In this document: in pieces, positions 9,072 through 18,340 of the stretch
How positions within the stretch are numbered: position 1 is the first letter of the stretch
Layout of the letters: each line of letters begins with the position of its first letter
Source: Commensalibacter papalotli (ex Servin-Garciduenas et al. 2014)
GTDB lineage: Bacteria; Pseudomonadota; Alphaproteobacteria; Acetobacterales; Acetobacteraceae
DNA length: 64,000 nt
Direction of reading: 5' to 3'
Assembly (NCBI RefSeq): GCF_000527695.1
Contig: NZ_ATSX01000001.1
Location: forward strand, 1,178,001 to 1,242,000
The notes under the pieces: model-generated
The model's input: the letters and a program-made list of their open reading frames with translations, nothing else
Told to the model about the DNA's origin: nothing
Database searches by the model: none
Made by a program: the position numbers and the translations under genes

Positions 9072-9725
9072 ATGAAGACTACCTCTTGTCGTTTTCTTTT
9101 TTCTGCAGTTGCAGTTACTGGCATGCTGTTATCAGGCAATATCGTTGCTGGTTCTCACTTTGGTATTTCCACTGCCCAAGCACAAACAACCTATACAAGT
9201 GCTCAGCTAAGCAAATGGCTTAAAAATACTGGGGATACAATGGTTGGCGTTGTTAATAGCGACATGTCAGCAAAAGAGAAAAAAGATAAATTTTTAACCC
9301 TTCTTAATCAAGACGTTGATGTAGATATTATTGCTAAATTTTGCCTAGGCCGTTTTTGGCGTACAGCAACACCAGCACAGCAAAAAGAATATGTTGAACT
9401 TTTTCATCAAGTTTTGATTAACTCTATCACAGATCGTTTAGGTGAATATAAAGGTGTTTCTTTTAATATAGGTAAAGTTTCAAAAACTGAAGGCAACAAG
9501 TTTTCTATTGAAACCATTCTTCACCGTCCTAAGCAACCTGATGTATCAATACAATGGATTATTAGTATAGAAAGTGGCACACCAAAAGTCGTTGATATAA
9601 TCGGTGAAAACGCTTCTTTATCTGTAACACAAAGAGGTGATTATACCTCTTTCATTGCCAGACACGGTAATAGTGTATCTGCATTAATTGATGCCCTAAA
9701 GCGTCAAATTGCAAAACACCCATAA
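9072..9725 (+). CDS. mlaC: MlaC/Ttg2D phospholipid-binding periplasmic protein
   Basis: 217 residues from ATG 9072; an upstream in-frame ATG (9015) lies inside mlaA and would place extra residues before the signal peptide. Residues 1-42 give a Sec signal (FLFSAVAVTGMLLSGNIVAG, ending near AQAQT). The mature part has the MlaC/Tol_Tol_Ttg2 pattern: FLTLLNQDVDVDIIAKFCLGRFWRTATPAQQKEYVELFHQ in pieces, then a SFNIGKV beta region, and the C-terminal TQRGDYTSFIARHG. It ferries phospholipid between MlaA at the outer membrane and the MlaFEDB inner-membrane transporter, which is not in this window. A strong terminator follows at 9755-9789. Confidence 0.93.
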   Translation: MKTTSCRFLFSAVAVTGMLLSGNIVAGSHFGISTAQAQTTYTSAQLSKWLKNTGDTMVGVVNSDMSAKEKKDKFLTLLNQDVDVDIIAKFCLGRFWRTATPAQQKEYVELFHQVLINSITDRLGEYKGVSFNIGKVSKTEGNKFSIETILHRPKQPDVSIQWIISIESGTPKVVDIIGENASLSVTQRGDYTSFIARHGNSVSALIDALKRQIAKHP

Positions 9726-9754
9726 AAGATTACTTAATAAATGTCATTATAGTC

Positions 9755-9789
9755 AAAAGCCAGGAAACTAGTTTTCCTGGCTTTTTTTT
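9755..9789 (+). terminator. rho-independent terminator after mlaC
   Basis: The stem AGCCAGGAAAC (9758-9768) pairs with GTTTTCCTGGCT (9771-9782) around a tiny loop and is followed by a run of eight T. Textbook intrinsic terminator closing the mlaA-mlaC unit. Confidence 0.9.
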
Positions 9790-9810
9790 AAATATTGAAA
9801 GAGAGATCAA

Positions 9811-10449
9811 ATGTCCCCTCCTCAATTTTCCGAAGATTTTATTCAAAAGTTAAACAAGCTATTTTCCTGGCGCAGAGACGTAAGACATTTTCAAACTACG
9901 CCTGTAGAAGATACATTATTAGATCAACTCCTCTCTATTGCATGTATGGCTCCATCTGTGGGGCTCAGCGAACCATGGCATTATATAAAGGTTGAAACAC
10001 AAAAACTGCGTCAAGAAATTTATACACTCTTTAAAACATGCAACGAACAAGCTGCACAACAATATGCTTCTGAACAACAACAACTTTATTCAAACTTAAA
10101 ATTATCGGGTTTAAATGAGGCTCCTCACCATATAGCCGTCTTTTCAGAAGAAAATCCAGCTCAAGGAAAAGGCTTGGGCAGACATACAATGCCTGAAACC
10201 ACAGCATATTCAACTGTGATGTCAATTTTTAGCTTTTGGTTGGCCGCAAGAGCTCATAATATTGGTGTAGGATGGGTTTCCATCCTACCTCCTCAAAAAG
10301 TAAAAACTATTTTAAGCGTCCCTGATCATTGGACGTTCATTGCCTATTTATGCGTTGGTTATCCCCAATTCCAATATGAAACCCCAGAATTAGAGCAAAG
10401 AGGCTGGGAAAAACGAAATCCCGATCGCAAGCAATGGATCATAAGATAA
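9811..10449 (+). CDS. bluB: 5,6-dimethylbenzimidazole synthase BluB
   Basis: 212 residues. BluB cuts reduced FMN to make 5,6-dimethylbenzimidazole, the lower ligand of cobalamin. It is a nitroreductase-fold protein: WRRDVRHF near the N-terminus, IACMAPSVGLSEPWHY (the flavin-binding Ser/Pro-rich loop), GRHTMPETTAYSTVMSIFSFWLAARAHNIGVGWVSIL and a C-terminal EQRGWEKR tail are typical of BluB and separate it from the two plain nitroreductases elsewhere in the window. A GAGAG ribosome site precedes ATG 9811. It begins directly after the mlaC terminator and seems monocistronic. No cobalamin riboswitch is visible in the short leader. Confidence 0.92.
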   Translation: MSPPQFSEDFIQKLNKLFSWRRDVRHFQTTPVEDTLLDQLLSIACMAPSVGLSEPWHYIKVETQKLRQEIYTLFKTCNEQAAQQYASEQQQLYSNLKLSGLNEAPHHIAVFSEENPAQGKGLGRHTMPETTAYSTVMSIFSFWLAARAHNIGVGWVSILPPQKVKTILSVPDHWTFIAYLCVGYPQFQYETPELEQRGWEKRNPDRKQWIIR

Positions 10450-10621
10450 GATTAATCGCATTCCCTTCACAAAAAAAACATCATTGAATTATATAAAACA
10501 CTTTTTATTTTTGTGCTTTTATGCTCTCCTATAGTTATATTTTATTTTGCTGAACATAACTTTAAATATATTCAGCAAATTTCACTATCCGATTTTATTA
10601 GAATATAAAAATAGGACTATT

Positions 10622-12304
10622 ATGAGCAACCCTTCACAAATGACCTCTAATCAAACAGAGGCGCAGAAAAATTCATTTACCTATTACCCCATCGCACTCA
10701 GTGTCATGACGACTGTTTTTTTTATGTGGGGCTTTTTAACCTGCTTAAATGATATTTTAATTCCGCATTTAAAAACTGTATTTGAACTAAACTATGCACA
10801 AGCAATGTTAATTCAGTTTACCTTCTTTGGAGCGTATTTTTTAATGTCTATCCCCGGAGGGAAAATTGTTTCCTCACTGGGATATAAAAAAGGAATAGTT
10901 ACAGGCCTAATCATTGCTGCCATTGGTGCTTTTGGATTTTGGCCTGCTGCTATTTCCTCCAATTACTATATTTTCTTATTGGCTCTTTTTATTCTTGCAA
11001 CTGGGATTACCATTTTACAAGTCGCAGCCAACCCTTATGTAACCTTACTAGGCCCTCAAAAAACAAGTTCCAGTCGACTGAACTTGGCTCAAGCATTAAA
11101 CTCTTTAGGAACGACAGTTGCTCCTTATATTGGTGGTATTTTAATTCTTGTTGGTGCCTCTTATACCTTACCCAAAGACGTTGCAACAGCCCCTGAAACT
11201 GTTCAATTAATATCCACTCTTGAAAATAAACCTATTACAGAAATCCAATCTGCATTAGCACAGGCAAAACCTGAAAATATTGCTTATGCATTAAAAAATA
11301 TTCCACCTTTTATCTTTAATAAACTTCCTAATGAGCTTTTATTAGAACAAGCAAAGCGCCTCCCCCCTGAAATCTTAGGAACAGTTTTAAGTGATACACC
11401 AGCAGATCAAAAACTCTTTATCCTTAGTAACATCTCACCTGAACAGTTAGATCAATTACCAGCAGATGTACTTGTTCAATCTATGGATAATCTAGTGACT
11501 ACTGCATTAAGCAGTGAAAAAACTGTGATGCTTCAAAAGCTAAAATTGGAGCTGAGTCCTGAAGTTAAACAAAAAATGCAAGCCTATCGGGATGATCAAG
11601 CAAAATCAGTACAAAAACCTTATGCGATTTTAGGGATTATTCTATTATTACTCGCGGGTTTTGTCGCTATTTTTAAACTTCCTGAAAACCGTGAACAAAA
11701 ACAAACCAATAAAGATAATCCCCACTCTCTTAAAGATGTTTTCCAATATTCGCACGCTGTCCTTGGGGCTGTTGGTATCTTCTTTTATGTAGGTGCTGAA
11801 GTATCCGTTGGCAGTTTTATGATAAACTATCTGACATTGCCAGATATTGGTCGCATGACAGAACAAGTTGCCGCTCAATATGTAGCATTCTTTTGGGGTG
11901 GTGCCATGATTGGCCGCCTAGTTGGTTCTGCATTAATGGTTAAGTTATCTCCTCGTAAATTGCTTTCAATTTGTGCCATTGTTAACCTAGGTTTGTTAAT
12001 AACAACAATGACATCTTCCGGAGATATAGCTGTATACTCTATCATCTCTATTGGTTTATTTAACTCTATTATGTTCCCAACAATTTTCTCTTTGGCCCTT
12101 ACAGGAATGGGATCGTTGACCGAACAAGCATCCAGTCTGATTGTTATGGCCATAGTCGGTGGTGCTGTTATTCCATTTGCTCAAGGATTTATCGCTGATA
12201 GCATTGGGTTACACCATGCGTTCTTATTACCTCTTCTCTGTTATATATATATTTTATACTATGGTATCAGCGGAGCAAAACCCCGTAGAACTTTAGAATC
12301 TTAA
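10622..12304 (+). CDS. FucP/GluP-type MFS sugar symporter with an extra periplasmic domain
   Basis: About 560 residues from ATG 10622 (AGGA upstream; the frame also opens at TTG 10547). The first half matches the fucose/glucose-galactose:H+ symporter family: FFMWGFLTCLNDILIPHLK, GKIVSSLGYKKG and ILQVAANPYVTLLG. The second half includes GAEVSVGSFMINYL and FFWGGAMIGR. Typical members have about 410-440 residues. Here about 130 additional residues (roughly 11170-11570) lie between TM5 and TM6, just before the conserved pre-TM6 helix ending VQKPYA. By the usual topology this loop is periplasmic. The insert is helical and rich in Leu/Pro/Glu (LPNELLLEQAKRLPPEIL). Substrate is unknown; a hexose is plausible. 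Confidence 0.85.
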   Translation: MSNPSQMTSNQTEAQKNSFTYYPIALSVMTTVFFMWGFLTCLNDILIPHLKTVFELNYAQAMLIQFTFFGAYFLMSIPGGKIVSSLGYKKGIVTGLIIAAIGAFGFWPAAISSNYYIFLLALFILATGITILQVAANPYVTLLGPQKTSSSRLNLAQALNSLGTTVAPYIGGILILVGASYTLPKDVATAPETVQLISTLENKPITEIQSALAQAKPENIAYALKNIPPFIFNKLPNELLLEQAKRLPPEILGTVLSDTPADQKLFILSNISPEQLDQLPADVLVQSMDNLVTTALSSEKTVMLQKLKLELSPEVKQKMQAYRDDQAKSVQKPYAILGIILLLLAGFVAIFKLPENREQKQTNKDNPHSLKDVFQYSHAVLGAVGIFFYVGAEVSVGSFMINYLTLPDIGRMTEQVAAQYVAFFWGGAMIGRLVGSALMVKLSPRKLLSICAIVNLGLLITTMTSSGDIAVYSIISIGLFNSIMFPTIFSLALTGMGSLTEQASSLIVMAIVGGAVIPFAQGFIADSIGLHHAFLLPLLCYIYILYYGISGAKPRRTLES

Positions 12305-12337
12305 ATAGATCTTTTCAAAATGATTTGATTAAAATAA

Positions 12338-12378
12338 CTGGGCAGTAATTTACAATATAAATACTAATTATTGTCCAG
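12338..12378 (+). terminator. weak hairpin after the sugar symporter gene
   Basis: CTGGGCAGTAATT (12338-12350) can pair with AATTATTGTCCAG (12366-12378) through 11 Watson-Crick and two G-U pairs. No U run follows, so it may be a 3'-end stabiliser or an inefficient terminator between this gene and the convergent one at 12476. Confidence 0.35.
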
Positions 12379-12475
12379 CGTAATAAAACGTAAATATTGA
12401 AGGCGACAAAAGAGTAAAATCTTTATGCCTTATAATTATACAACTAAATAATATTTATTAAATAGAGCAAAATTG

Positions 12476-13093
12476 CTATTTTTTAATCGTTTTTAAAAGC
12501 TTTTCACCTTGTTTTAAAGGAAATAAAGTTTTTAGAAATGGAATTTTTTTCCCCAAAATTTTATAAATTTCAGATGCTTTTATAGGTTTAGCGATTTTTT
12601 TAAAATCATTTAAATATTGATAACAACTTGCATCTTGCTTTGGATCATCGTAACGGTAACCATTTTTGACAATACCAGTTGCTTTGCCATACGCGATGAT
12701 CCCTTCACCATTAGCATACATAAAAACAATATCATCTTTTTTTATTTTTTTTATTTCATCTTTCCAAGGAGAACAAAATGCTTCTATACGTTCTTCATCA
12801 ATCATACGAACGTGATCAGCAATATTATTACCTTTGTTCGTATTCAATAAAAAATAACGTGTTCCATCTGTATCTATTTCCAAAGGATCGCTATCCATAT
12901 CATCAATATATTGATATGCCTGCTCTAACCCTGTTTTTAATAAGTTAACCATAACCTCGTTTTTAGAAGTCTCTAAATAATCTACTAACCCTTCAATTTG
13001 GGAAGCAACTTCTTCTGTCATTCGAATAGTTGTCGCAACGGTCTCTTTTTTATTTTTCTCATTATTTTCTATCATTGAGATAATACCAGACAT
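12476..13093 (-). CDS. ribbon-helix-helix protein fused to an EVE/PUA-like domain
   Basis: 205 residues, AGGA nine bases before the ATG. Residues 15-65 read as an RHH DNA-binding segment: VATTIRMTEEVASQIEGLV then TSKNEVMVNLLKTGLEQA. Residues about 75-205 resemble the EVE/ASCH/PUA superfamily: RYFLLNTNKG opening strand, then KKDDIVFMYANGEGIIAYGKATG, the typical strand-turn that encloses a modified base or RNA end, then a basic C-terminal tail. EVE-type domains bind modified bases, and RHH domains are usual in antitoxins. The fusion suggests a regulator that senses a modified base or nucleotide. Fold assignment of the second domain is by pattern only. No partner toxin is next to it. Confidence 0.6.
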   Translation of the reverse strand: MSGIISMIENNEKNKKETVATTIRMTEEVASQIEGLVDYLETSKNEVMVNLLKTGLEQAYQYIDDMDSDPLEIDTDGTRYFLLNTNKGNNIADHVRMIDEERIEAFCSPWKDEIKKIKKDDIVFMYANGEGIIAYGKATGIVKNGYRYDDPKQDASCYQYLNDFKKIAKPIKASEIYKILGKKIPFLKTLFPLKQGEKLLKTIKK

Positions 13094-13791
13094 AACGAAT
13101 TCCTGTCATCATTTATGAATATTTATTGATTATCTTATTTAACCATTATTGATGTCAATAAATTATTTATACCTGTTATAAAAACCATAATACTACGAGA
13201 AGAAAACACTTTATTCGTGTTATTTTTATTCCGATTTCAAGTCTTTATCACATCAAATAATAAACTATATCGTAATTTTTTTTTGATATGTAACCAGTAA
13301 TAAAATAAAAAAAATAACAAATAATAAGGAATTAATCTTTTTTGTTAAAAATATATCATCAGCAAATTTATATAGTTTTCATAGATTTATTTTTGAATTA
13401 ATTTTGAATTAAAAATAAACAAATAACAATAATTAATTACAAATATATTACATTATCAAATTATATATTCAAAAGATTTAAATCGAGATTTTAAGATGAG
13501 CATGTATATATTAAATCTATTTTTTTCTTTTAGAATCTTTTTTAAATCAAAATACAATTAAAATTATATTTTTTTTAAATTTGTTTTGACTCTTCTATTA
13601 TTTCGTTTATATTATGAAATTGTTAAGTTTTAATTTTGGAAAGTAAATACAAGTATTGTATAAGTAATATATAAATAATAAATAATGATTATATAAATAA
13701 TGAATAGAATTAATTAAAAACCAATTCAAAAATAAAAATTAACCACAATAAATAATATTATTCATATATAAATTACTTAAAGGTAACGATA
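13094..13791. other. 698-base AT-rich intergenic region
   Basis: No convincing gene on either strand. The stretch is far richer in A and T than its neighbours, with A/T runs and short direct repeats of AATAA type (for example 13670-13700). It separates the divergently arranged RHH gene and the long repeat/Hint gene. It probably holds both promoters; one candidate is listed at 13586-13615. Its composition would suit a nucleoid-protein (H-NS-like) binding site, but that is inference. Confidence 0.5.
13586..13615 (+). promoter_or_regulatory. candidate promoter for the repeat/Hint surface protein
   Basis: TTGACT at 13586-13591 and TATTAT at 13610-13615, spacer 18, is the best sigma-70-like pair I see upstream of the gene at 13792. 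It would give a leader of about 170 bases. In DNA this AT-rich the match has limited weight. Confidence 0.35.
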
Positions 13792-16700
13792 ATGGCTGAT
13801 TGGATTTGGTGGCAAAATAGATATATACAAGGGGGAGTTGTAGCTAGAGGACGCACTCTCTACAATCAAAATGTAAAAACTGGTTATGGCGTAACCATTA
13901 ATGGCGTTGCAAATAACATAGGCACAAACTATAGCGCATTCCTGATAATCAATAATGGTGGAATATCTTATAATGCCAGAATTAATGGTGGTGTGTTATA
14001 CGTTGCAGCTGGGGGAACAACCTCTAATACTGTTGTAAATGCCCCCCCAGATAGACTGGGCCACACCGTTATAGAATATGTCAATGGCGCAAAAACGTAT
14101 AATACAACAATTTTGCAAGGGGGACAATTTATTGATGGAGGTGGCACCACTTACAATACACTTGTCACTGGAAACGGCTTACAAACACTTTCTGGTGGTG
14201 GTGCCGCTTATAACACAACAGTCAATGGTGTTAACGCTGTACAAGATATTAAAAATAATACCTATGCCTATAACACAATAATTAACAATGGTACACAATA
14301 TTTGTCTGGTGGCGTTGCTAATAATACCTCAATATTTGCTGGAGGAACACAGTTAGTTAATGGTTATGCTCATGCTGCAATTACAATCGTTAACGGTGGT
14401 AGAGTGGTTGTAAATGGTAATAATGCATCTACAGACAGAACATACGTTGCAAATAATGGTAGCTTAACATTATCTGGTGGCTATGCCATCAATACAACTC
14501 TTGACAAATCTGGCTTTGAATTTATTTCTGCTGGTAGTGTGGATAATAATGCTACCCTTACTGGTGGATATCAAAGTGTCTCTGCTGGTGGGACTGCCAA
14601 CTACACCACTGTTTCTACTGGCGTGCAATATGTTAGTGCTAGTGGGGTTGCGAATAACACTAATGTTCTTTGGGGCTGGGGACAACAAATCCAAAATGGC
14701 GGTCTTGCAAATAACGCAACAATTGCTGCTGCGGGTGGTCAACGGGTATTCACTGGTGGTATTGCTCGGAATACCAATGTAACTGGTCTCCAAGATATTT
14801 CTGGAGGTACTGCCATTGTTACGACAGTTCAAAATGGTGGTAAACAACGCATTTACACTGGAGGAACAGGTTCAAATGCCACTATGAATGCAGGTGGGAC
14901 CCAAGAAGTTTATAATGGAGGGATAGCAAACGCAGCCACTGTAAACAATGCTGGTTTCCAACGTGTTTACACTGGAGGAAAAGCTTTAAATGCCACCGTT
15001 AATACAGGTGGTATTCAAGAAGTCTCTGCTGGTGGCGCCTCATTCATTACTGTTGTTAATAATGGTGGGTTCCAACGTGTATTTTCTGGGGGCGCAGCTT
15101 CAAATATAACTGTTAATACAGGTGGTACCCAAGATACTTCTATGGGCGGGGTAACCTACGCAGCAACAGTTAATAATGGAGCTTGGCAACATGTTTATGA
15201 CACTGGTATTGCTTATAATACTGTTGTCAATAATGGTGGATTTTTATATAATCATAATGGCGGCACAACAAGTTATGCTACTCTTAATGGTGGAACTCAA
15301 GCTGTTTCATCAGCTGGTGTTGCAAATAATACCACCATTAATCAAAACGGCGTAATGAACATTTCTGGTGGTGGTATCGCAAACTCCACACGAGTCAATA
15401 GTGGTGGCTTACAAGCCATTGCTGGAACACCTAACATTTTTGCATCTGCTGCAGGAACTCAAGTTTTCACTGGTGGTCAACTAACAGTTTATGATTGGGG
15501 AAGAACAGGCCCTGTTACGCTATCTGGCGGGACTTTGAATGTCAGTGCTGGTGGTGGTATTAATGGAGACGTTACTTTCATCCCTGGTGCAACGTTAAAT
15601 GTTTACTCTGGTGCGGCTGTTTCTACAACTGTTACCAATGGCGGCAGAGAATTTATCTATAATGGTGCATCAGCTGTTAATACCGTTGTTAACGGTGGTT
15701 ATCAATACTTAATGAACGGTGGAAAAATTAATAACGCCTCCGTTGTTAGCCAAGGCTCTATTTATATCAGTGGCGGAACAGCAAGTGGCATCTCCGTAGC
15801 TAATGGTGGGAACCTTAGTATATTCACTGGCGGCATTGTCAACAGCACAACAATTAACGCACAAGGTATCGTCATTGTTAATGGTGGAAGCATTTCTAAT
15901 AATACCATTACAAATGGTGGTATTCTAAACATCAATAGCGGAAGTATAGGTGCAACTACCATAAGCTCTGGTGGTGCCCTTTTACTAGCAACAGATGCTA
16001 CCACTATTATAGGTTTAATAAACCTAAAAACAGGCGGCTTCCTTAACGGCAGAGAAGCTCTTCAAGATATTGTTATTAATGTTTCTGCAAGAGACAACAT
16101 TCTAACTTTACTCAACGATCCTAAACTATTTGCATCTACGGATTCTGCTCCAACAATAACACCAGATAAAAACCAATCTGCTCCAACAATAAATACGGAA
16201 CAAGATAAATCGCATTCAACAAGCACTACTACTGATACAAATAATTCCGGCAATTATAATATAAATGATTTGAATTCTTTATTAAATGATCCAAATTATT
16301 TTGCTCCTGCCAGTGCTACTCCACAAGCATCTTTGTTGAAAACAAAAAGTTTTATTGCTCCTATAACGTTCTCATCTGAAATAAGCACTTATGGTGCTCA
16401 ACCCACAGCAAATACAGATTCAGATGGGAACGCGATTACTTGGGAGAGCGAGCAATATACCGATGGTTATTACGTAGACTCACTAAATGTATGGTCTTAT
16501 ACAGTAACTACTACTGACAGTCAGTATTATGCTTTTGTACCACTAGGCGGAACTGAAGCTGATCGTATATATAAGATAGGATTAGTTGGTCACGTTGCAA
16601 GTTTTGGAGCTGGTTATCTTCCATCTGGGGCAGGTTATTATGGTGCTAATCTGATATTCCCTGATACTGCAGCATCTCCTGGGATTCTAACAACTGGCCC

Positions 16701-18273
16701 TGGTCGTATCACCTATGCTGATAATTATATTACTGGAGGTGTCACTTTAAAAGTAGCAGATAGTGGTTCAATTACGGGTAATACTTATCTTATTGATAAT
16801 AGTATTTTAAACGTATCGAATGGAGTGGTTGCTAATGTCTCTGTTGATTCTACTTCTACTGCAACGTTTATGAATTCTAACAATTTAACTGGAACATTAA
16901 CATTAGAACCTGGTGGCAAGGCTAATATTACGACTGAGACAGGTGGTATTATTTCTTTGACTGGAACAGAGAATAAAGGACTGGTTATTTCAGGAAAAGC
17001 AGCTCAAGGAGGAACCACGGTCACTTCCACGATTAATGATTTTGATGGTAATGACAGCATTACTCTTAAAGATATTCAACGCAGCGAAGTTGCCAGTGTA
17101 AAATTTAATGATAATGATCATATAATCATTACCCTCAAAGACGGCTCATCAATTACTCTAAATATTCCTGATGTTAAAACAACAGGTTATGCACTTGGTG
17201 AAAACTCTGATGGCAACGTAATCTTGGAGACCTGTTTCTTGGCAGGCACTGCTATTGCAAGCCCGAATGGTTTAATAGCTGTCGAAACCATTAAAGCAGG
17301 TGAAATCGTTGAAACATTCGATTGGAAAACAAATCAAACAATTAGCTCTGCAGTAATATGGGTTGGACATAAGCACATGAGTGTTAAAAAACACTTGTCA
17401 GATGATCTTGCAGGCTATCCTGTACGAGTTTTGAAAAATGCAATCTCAAAAAATGTTCCTAATAAAGATTTACTCATTACCCCAGAACATTGTTTATTCT
17501 TTGATGGTAATTTTATTCCCGCTCGTATGCTCGTTAATGGTCGTTCGATTTATTATGATCGTTCTATCACGTCTTATGATTACTATCATATTGAAACAGA
17601 ACAGCATTCTGTCATTAGGGCAAATGGAATGTTAACCGAAAGCTATTTAGATACAGGAAACAGAAATATTTTCTCTGGTGGCCAAAAAGTAGTTTCTTTA
17701 TTTAATGAGGTAAAGAACTGGAATAAAGACGCAGCGGCTCCATTAACCGTACATCGTGAAGTTGTTGAACCAATTTACAACCAAATCAACGAACGTGCTT
17801 TGAAAATGAATACTTCATTACAATCAGAACCTCTTGCTCTTACAACTGATCCAAACCTATATTTGACAACGGAACTAGGAACAATTATTCAACCACATTC
17901 ATGCAGTAATGGAAAATATGTATTTAACATCCCAGAAGGTGTGAATGCTGTTAACCTTATTTCAAACACTCATCGTCCTTGTGAAACTGTTGGTTCATTT
18001 ATTGATGACCGTCGTGAACTTGGTGTATTGATTGGAGGCGTCTTTATCATTAACAAAAATGGTATTTATGAAGTTAATGATCACTTATCTAATTCTGAAC
18101 TAGCAGGATGGGATGTGATTGAACAATCCCCTTGTCGTTGGACAAAAGGTGAAGCTACCTTGAACATCCATACTAGCTATTCAGAAAATAGAATATTACT
18201 AATTAATATATTGGCTGGCGGGCCTTATATCAAAGATACTTTCAGCAAAGAATTAAAAAAAATAGCTTCTTAA
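13792..18273 (+). CDS. strand-loop-strand (AIDA-type) repeat protein with C-terminal Hint domain
   Basis: 1493 residues. Residues about 60-740 are imperfect repeats of about 19-20 residues (patterns like TVNTGGIQEVSAGGAS), as in the passenger domains of AIDA-type autotransporters, forming a beta-helix. A Thr/Ser/Asp-rich linker (about 765-850) carries a duplicated LLNDP-x-x-FA motif. After more beta-rich sequence comes a Hint_2 (hedgehog/intein) domain starting at Cys1148 (CFLAGTAI) with the block-B motif TPEH at 1230-1233 and IRANGMLTESYLDTGNRN near its end. A final domain contains SFIDDRRELGVLI. There is no Sec signal peptide and no autotransporter barrel, so secretion would need another route such as type I. 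Hint domains can self-cleave. AAAGG precedes the ATG; a terminator follows. Confidence 0.85.
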   Translation: MADWIWWQNRYIQGGVVARGRTLYNQNVKTGYGVTINGVANNIGTNYSAFLIINNGGISYNARINGGVLYVAAGGTTSNTVVNAPPDRLGHTVIEYVNGAKTYNTTILQGGQFIDGGGTTYNTLVTGNGLQTLSGGGAAYNTTVNGVNAVQDIKNNTYAYNTIINNGTQYLSGGVANNTSIFAGGTQLVNGYAHAAITIVNGGRVVVNGNNASTDRTYVANNGSLTLSGGYAINTTLDKSGFEFISAGSVDNNATLTGGYQSVSAGGTANYTTVSTGVQYVSASGVANNTNVLWGWGQQIQNGGLANNATIAAAGGQRVFTGGIARNTNVTGLQDISGGTAIVTTVQNGGKQRIYTGGTGSNATMNAGGTQEVYNGGIANAATVNNAGFQRVYTGGKALNATVNTGGIQEVSAGGASFITVVNNGGFQRVFSGGAASNITVNTGGTQDTSMGGVTYAATVNNGAWQHVYDTGIAYNTVVNNGGFLYNHNGGTTSYATLNGGTQAVSSAGVANNTTINQNGVMNISGGGIANSTRVNSGGLQAIAGTPNIFASAAGTQVFTGGQLTVYDWGRTGPVTLSGGTLNVSAGGGINGDVTFIPGATLNVYSGAAVSTTVTNGGREFIYNGASAVNTVVNGGYQYLMNGGKINNASVVSQGSIYISGGTASGISVANGGNLSIFTGGIVNSTTINAQGIVIVNGGSISNNTITNGGILNINSGSIGATTISSGGALLLATDATTIIGLINLKTGGFLNGREALQDIVINVSARDNILTLLNDPKLFASTDSAPTITPDKNQSAPTINTEQDKSHSTSTTTDTNNSGNYNINDLNSLLNDPNYFAPASATPQASLLKTKSFIAPITFSSEISTYGAQPTANTDSDGNAITWESEQYTDGYYVDSLNVWSYTVTTTDSQYYAFVPLGGTEADRIYKIGLVGHVASFGAGYLPSGAGYYGANLIFPDTAASPGILTTGPGRITYADNYITGGVTLKVADSGSITGNTYLIDNSILNVSNGVVANVSVDSTSTATFMNSNNLTGTLTLEPGGKANITTETGGIISLTGTENKGLVISGKAAQGGTTVTSTINDFDGNDSITLKDIQRSEVASVKFNDNDHIIITLKDGSSITLNIPDVKTTGYALGENSDGNVILETCFLAGTAIASPNGLIAVETIKAGEIVETFDWKTNQTISSAVIWVGHKHMSVKKHLSDDLAGYPVRVLKNAISKNVPNKDLLITPEHCLFFDGNFIPARMLVNGRSIYYDRSITSYDYYHIETEQHSVIRANGMLTESYLDTGNRNIFSGGQKVVSLFNEVKNWNKDAAAPLTVHREVVEPIYNQINERALKMNTSLQSEPLALTTDPNLYLTTELGTIIQPHSCSNGKYVFNIPEGVNAVNLISNTHRPCETVGSFIDDRRELGVLIGGVFIINKNGIYEVNDHLSNSELAGWDVIEQSPCRWTKGEATLNIHTSYSENRILLINILAGGPYIKDTFSKELKKIAS

Positions 18274-18305
18274 TTCATCTGTAAATCGTTAATCATATAT
18301 AATTA

Positions 18306-18340
18306 CCCGATCCTGTAATTCAATAGGATCGGGCTTTTTT
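18306..18340 (+). terminator. rho-independent terminator after the repeat/Hint gene
   Basis: CCCGATCCT (18306-18314) and AGGATCGGG (18325-18333) form a 9-bp GC-rich stem, followed by C and six T. Strong intrinsic terminator. Confidence 0.9.

Noticed and set aside
9811-10449. Calling this a third plain nitroreductase
   Set aside because: The GRHTMPETT segment and the RGWEKR tail fit BluB better than NfsB.
14042-14048. Seven-C tract near the start of the Hint gene as a phase-variation site
   Set aside because: Shorter than the tract at 59497 and no evidence of instability; possible but weak.
13968-16253. Several open frames on both strands inside the strand-loop-strand repeat region
   Set aside because: They are shadows of repetitive Gly/Thr/Asn codons of the real gene.
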